Source: Bacteroidales bacterium (GTDB taxonomy: Bacteria; Bacteroidota; Bacteroidia; Bacteroidales; UBA4181). Taken from it: DNA of 8,402 nucleotides. The stretch lies in assembly GCA_031264715.1 (NCBI GenBank), contig JAISDP010000158.1, positions 1-8,402 on the forward strand, in the 5' to 3' direction. Both the position numbers and the translations under genes were made by a program. The stretch's first letter is position 1. Every line of letters starts with the position of its first letter. Of the stretch, positions 5,617 to 8,402 are shown one piece after another. A model generated the notes under the pieces. It had not been told where the DNA came from. It was given only the letters and a program-made list of their open reading frames with translations, and did no database searches.

Positions 5617-8402
5617 ATGAAAAGAGCATTGGCGCTGTTGATAATTCTTGTGGCAATAGTTGCGGTGCCATGCCGTACCAGTATCGCCCAGATTTACAAA
5701 TTCCAGCAATACACGACCAAAGAGGGACTTTGTAATCAGTTTATCTACTCCGTAGCCCAGGATAAATACGGATTCATCTGGCTTACGACGGGGGTGGGAT
5801 TATGCAGATATGACGGATTCCGTTTTTCTTCTCCGGACAGCGATTTGCCGGCGTCCAATGTTACCTCGTCCTTCAGGGACAGCAACGGTAATCTCTGGTT
5901 TGGTTATTATGACGGATTAATAGTGAAATATGACGGCGTTGAATTTTCCAGGGTCGATACTTCGATCAACAAAACAGCCGTCACACAAATTATCCAGGCG
6001 CCTGGGGGCGAAATATTAGCGGCGACGCAATCCGGAGGCATTACCCGTATCGATAAGAAAATCGACCGTCTTACGGAAGGTTTCGAAGAAATCATGATCA
6101 GCGCCATGTGTTTTGACGGCGACGACAAGCTGCTGGTGGGATCGCAGGACGGACTGTACCTGTATCAATACAAAAGTGATCAGTTGGAAATGACGCTTGT
6201 CGCTAAGAGCGAGGAGTTGTCCTACATGACGATAACATCCATCATGCCTGCAAATAACAATAGCGGATACTGGATAGCTACCGAAAGTGACGGTATTTTT
6301 CACGTTGCCGTCGACGGGAATCATTTTTCGACATCGCTGCTGGATATTCCCGGAATCCAGGATGCGCAGGTGCAGTCGGTTTACGAGGATATGCTGGACA
6401 ACCTGTGGATATCCACCTTTGGCGAAGGCCTCTACCGGGTACATCTTTCAGAAGACCTGCGCGCCCTGAAAACAAGCGTATATAACAGCGCCAACGGTTT
6501 GGGGAGCGATTATGTGAAACAGGTATATTTTGACAACCAGCAAAATCTTTGGGTTGCTACCTACGGACATGGCGTGGCCTGTATCACCAACCTTGCATTT
6601 TCTTTTTTCGAAATGCTGGCCCCTATCGGCAACAATGCTACCGCTGTTTTGTCGGTGGATAATTCGGAATACTGGATTGCAGGAATAGGCGCCATCATCA
6701 GGATCATCACCAAGCCCGAACCGGAAACGATTGTGTTTGGACGCGCCAATGGCCTGCCAAACGACAGGATCACAGTACTGCGCGCCGACAGCGTCGGCGA
6801 CCTGTGGATCGGTACCGAACGGAACGGGTTGTACAAATTGGCCAAAGACGCCAAAAATATTTCGCAGTTCTACCGCGAAGAAAATTCATTATCCAACGCC
6901 ATACAGAGTTTCATTTTCGTGGACGATCAGTTATGGGTTGCCACACGCAACGGCGTGCTGGTCATAGACCTGCAAACCAGGCGGAAGATAAAGCAATACG
7001 CCACGTCCGACGGCGGCTTGCCGCATAATGCCATAAGGGATATCTTCATGGATTCGAAAGGCCGGATTTGGGTTGCTACCAACAGCAATGCGCTGATTGA
7101 TATCAAAAACGATTATAAACTCATCCTGCCGGACGAATCGGAAACCGAATTTTCGGTGATCACCGAGGACGACCAGGGGCGTATTTGGGCGGGCACCAAC
7201 AGCAGAGGCGTTTATATTTTCGATGAAGCCCGCGACACCACTTACCAGCTCACATCCGACGACGGCTTGAGTTCGAATTTTTGTTACGCCATGGCGCCCG
7301 ATGATAACGGGTACATGTGGATCGGGCACCGCATGGGACTGACCAGCATTAATACCGGGCGGCTTACGGTCAACACCTTCGGGATCGAAAACGGCATCTC
7401 CGGAGATGCGAATCCGCTGGCCATGATACTGAATAAAAACAGTGAAATGCTGATAGGGATGACCGACGGCGTGATGCTGTACGACGTCAAGGCCGATCAG
7501 ACCCAAAAGCAGATGCCCATGCTGAACCTTTCGCAGGTGCTCATCAACGATGAACCGTACAACGCATACAAACCCGTTGTCCTGCCGTACGGAAAATACA
7601 AACTGCAGTTCGATTTTGTCGGACTCCAGTATTCTAACCCTGCATCGGTAACCTATCAGTACCTGTTGCTGGGATACGATGAAGGGTGGACAAAGCCATC
7701 GAAATCGACCACAGCCAACTATCCGCGCCTGGAAGACGGCGACTACAGTTTCTGGGTGAAAGCCTGCAACAGCGACAATTGTACCGAGGAAACCATGCTC
7801 TTTACCATCAAGGTACGCAACCCGTACTGGAAAACATGGTGGTTTGTGTTTTTGACAGTAGCGGCTGTTATTGGGTTGGGGTATATTATCATTGCCATAC
7901 GCGAGCGCAACCACAGGATACAGCAGGAATACCTCGAAAACGAACTGAAGGCGCGCACCAGGGAAGTGCACAGGCAAAAGGAAGAAATCGAAGTCAAGAA
8001 CAGGGATATTACCGACAGTATCAATTATGCGCAACGCATACAGTTTAGCGTACTGCCCTCCACCAGCACCCTGCTGGAACACAGTTCGGGTGCATTCATT
8101 TTCTACCGGCCGCGCGACATTGTCAGCGGCGACTTCTACTGGTTCGAATATTTCCCCGAAACCCACCGGCTGCTGATCGTCTGCGCCGACTCCACCGGAC
8201 ACGGCGTACCGGGCGCATTCATGTCGCTCATCGGTACCACCCTGATCAAGGATATTGCCTTACGGCCTGATGTACGCGGTCCGGCCGACATACTTTACCG
8301 CCTGGACGAAAACATACAGTCGACGCTCAACCAGAACAGGGATTCGGAACAGGCGAACGACGGGATGGACATCATTGTATGCGAAATCAATACCGAAACG
8401 CG
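5617..8402 (+). CDS. Two-component-regulator propeller / Y_Y_Y sensor with C-terminal SpoIIE-type PP2C phosphatase (partial, cut by window end)
   Basis: The frame stays open to the window edge: 928 codons with no stop, 3' end missing. In order there is a signal peptide (1-24, ending SIAQ), about 14 propeller repeats of the D..G.lWigT..GL type (about 30-628), a Y_Y_Y domain (about 655-735), one membrane helix (741-761), a coiled coil (about 762-805) and the first ~100 residues of a SpoIIE/PP2C phosphatase domain (from about 826). Clear blades include DSNGNLWFGYYDGL (88-101), EDMLDNLWISTFGEGLYRV (257-275), DSVGDLWIGTERNGL (391-405) and DSKGRIWVATNS (479-490). Phosphatase motifs are VSGDFYW (836-842) with D839, CADSTGHGVPGAFMS (856-870) with D858, and DGMD (915-918). 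The expected topology is periplasmic propellers and cytoplasmic phosphatase, with signal passing through the Y_Y_Y domain, helix and coil. SpoIIE-type phosphatases usually act on Ser/Thr-phosphorylated STAS/anti-anti-sigma partners. The substrate here is unknown. Confidence 0.93.
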   Translation, partial: MKRALALLIILVAIVAVPCRTSIAQIYKFQQYTTKEGLCNQFIYSVAQDKYGFIWLTTGVGLCRYDGFRFSSPDSDLPASNVTSSFRDSNGNLWFGYYDGLIVKYDGVEFSRVDTSINKTAVTQIIQAPGGEILAATQSGGITRIDKKIDRLTEGFEEIMISAMCFDGDDKLLVGSQDGLYLYQYKSDQLEMTLVAKSEELSYMTITSIMPANNNSGYWIATESDGIFHVAVDGNHFSTSLLDIPGIQDAQVQSVYEDMLDNLWISTFGEGLYRVHLSEDLRALKTSVYNSANGLGSDYVKQVYFDNQQNLWVATYGHGVACITNLAFSFFEMLAPIGNNATAVLSVDNSEYWIAGIGAIIRIITKPEPETIVFGRANGLPNDRITVLRADSVGDLWIGTERNGLYKLAKDAKNISQFYREENSLSNAIQSFIFVDDQLWVATRNGVLVIDLQTRRKIKQYATSDGGLPHNAIRDIFMDSKGRIWVATNSNALIDIKNDYKLILPDESETEFSVITEDDQGRIWAGTNSRGVYIFDEARDTTYQLTSDDGLSSNFCYAMAPDDNGYMWIGHRMGLTSINTGRLTVNTFGIENGISGDANPLAMILNKNSEMLIGMTDGVMLYDVKADQTQKQMPMLNLSQVLINDEPYNAYKPVVLPYGKYKLQFDFVGLQYSNPASVTYQYLLLGYDEGWTKPSKSTTANYPRLEDGDYSFWVKACNSDNCTEETMLFTIKVRNPYWKTWWFVFLTVAAVIGLGYIIIAIRERNHRIQQEYLENELKARTREVHRQKEEIEVKNRDITDSINYAQRIQFSVLPSTSTLLEHSSGAFIFYRPRDIVSGDFYWFEYFPETHRLLIVCADSTGHGVPGAFMSLIGTTLIKDIALRPDVRGPADILYRLDENIQSTLNQNRDSEQANDGMDIIVCEINTET

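Noticed and set aside
5617..5691. Possible lipoprotein signal (cysteine in VAVPC, residue 19) in the sensor phosphatase
   Set aside because: The residues before the cysteine do not fit a lipobox (L-[AS]-[GA]-C), and a normal signal peptidase I site (SIA before Q25) follows. A lipid anchor is also unnecessary for a protein with its own membrane helix.
6931..8202. A 423-codon open frame on the minus strand
   Set aside because: It is antisense to the propeller phosphatase, whose plus-strand frame shows regular propeller repeats, Y_Y_Y, membrane helix and phosphatase motifs. The antisense translation shows no recognisable domain, and long antisense frames are common opposite codon-biased genes.

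Overview
This window looks like chromosomal DNA from a member of the Bacteroidota, probably Bacteroidales. Four things point that way. The LspA protein carries the long extra loop I associate with that phylum. There are TAnnTTTG-type -7 promoter boxes. Starts lack Shine-Dalgarno sequences and sit in A/T-rich leaders. The last gene combines Reg_prop beta-propellers with a Y_Y_Y domain, a combination typical of the phylum. Assignment below phylum is a guess. No RNA genes, CRISPR arrays, insertion sequences or att sites were found.

Left part (1-2892, plus strand): a PIN-PhoH ATPase, then lspA (lipoprotein signal peptidase II), then a YdcF/ElyC-like DUF218 membrane protein. lspA and the DUF218 gene are 45 bp apart and probably co-transcribed. 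A candidate -7 box lies just before lspA and argues for the ATG at 1444 over an upstream TTG. These look like housekeeping RNA-metabolism and cell-envelope genes.

Middle (2875-4323, minus strand): a double-ABC ATPase closely resembling E. coli ModF, transcribed convergently with the DUF218 gene; the two coding regions overlap by 18 bp. Its first nucleotide-binding domain has lost the catalytic glutamate, while the second is intact. No permease or molybdate-binding gene is next to it.

The 263-bp divergent intergenic region (4324-4586) is mostly AT-rich. It holds a -7-like box on each strand and a GC-rich, hairpin-forming island of about 70 bp that no gene explains.

Right part (4587-8402, plus strand): an unrecognised secreted protein of 331 residues is followed 34 bp later by a large sensor protein, cut by the window end. 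The sensor has a signal peptide, about 14 propeller repeats (likely two seven-bladed propellers), a Y_Y_Y domain, one membrane helix, a coiled coil and the start of a SpoIIE/PP2C phosphatase domain. The inferred logic is that an extracytoplasmic signal, possibly involving the secreted neighbour, is read by the propellers and passed through the membrane to a cytoplasmic serine/threonine phosphatase. This two-gene unit is the most interesting part of the window.
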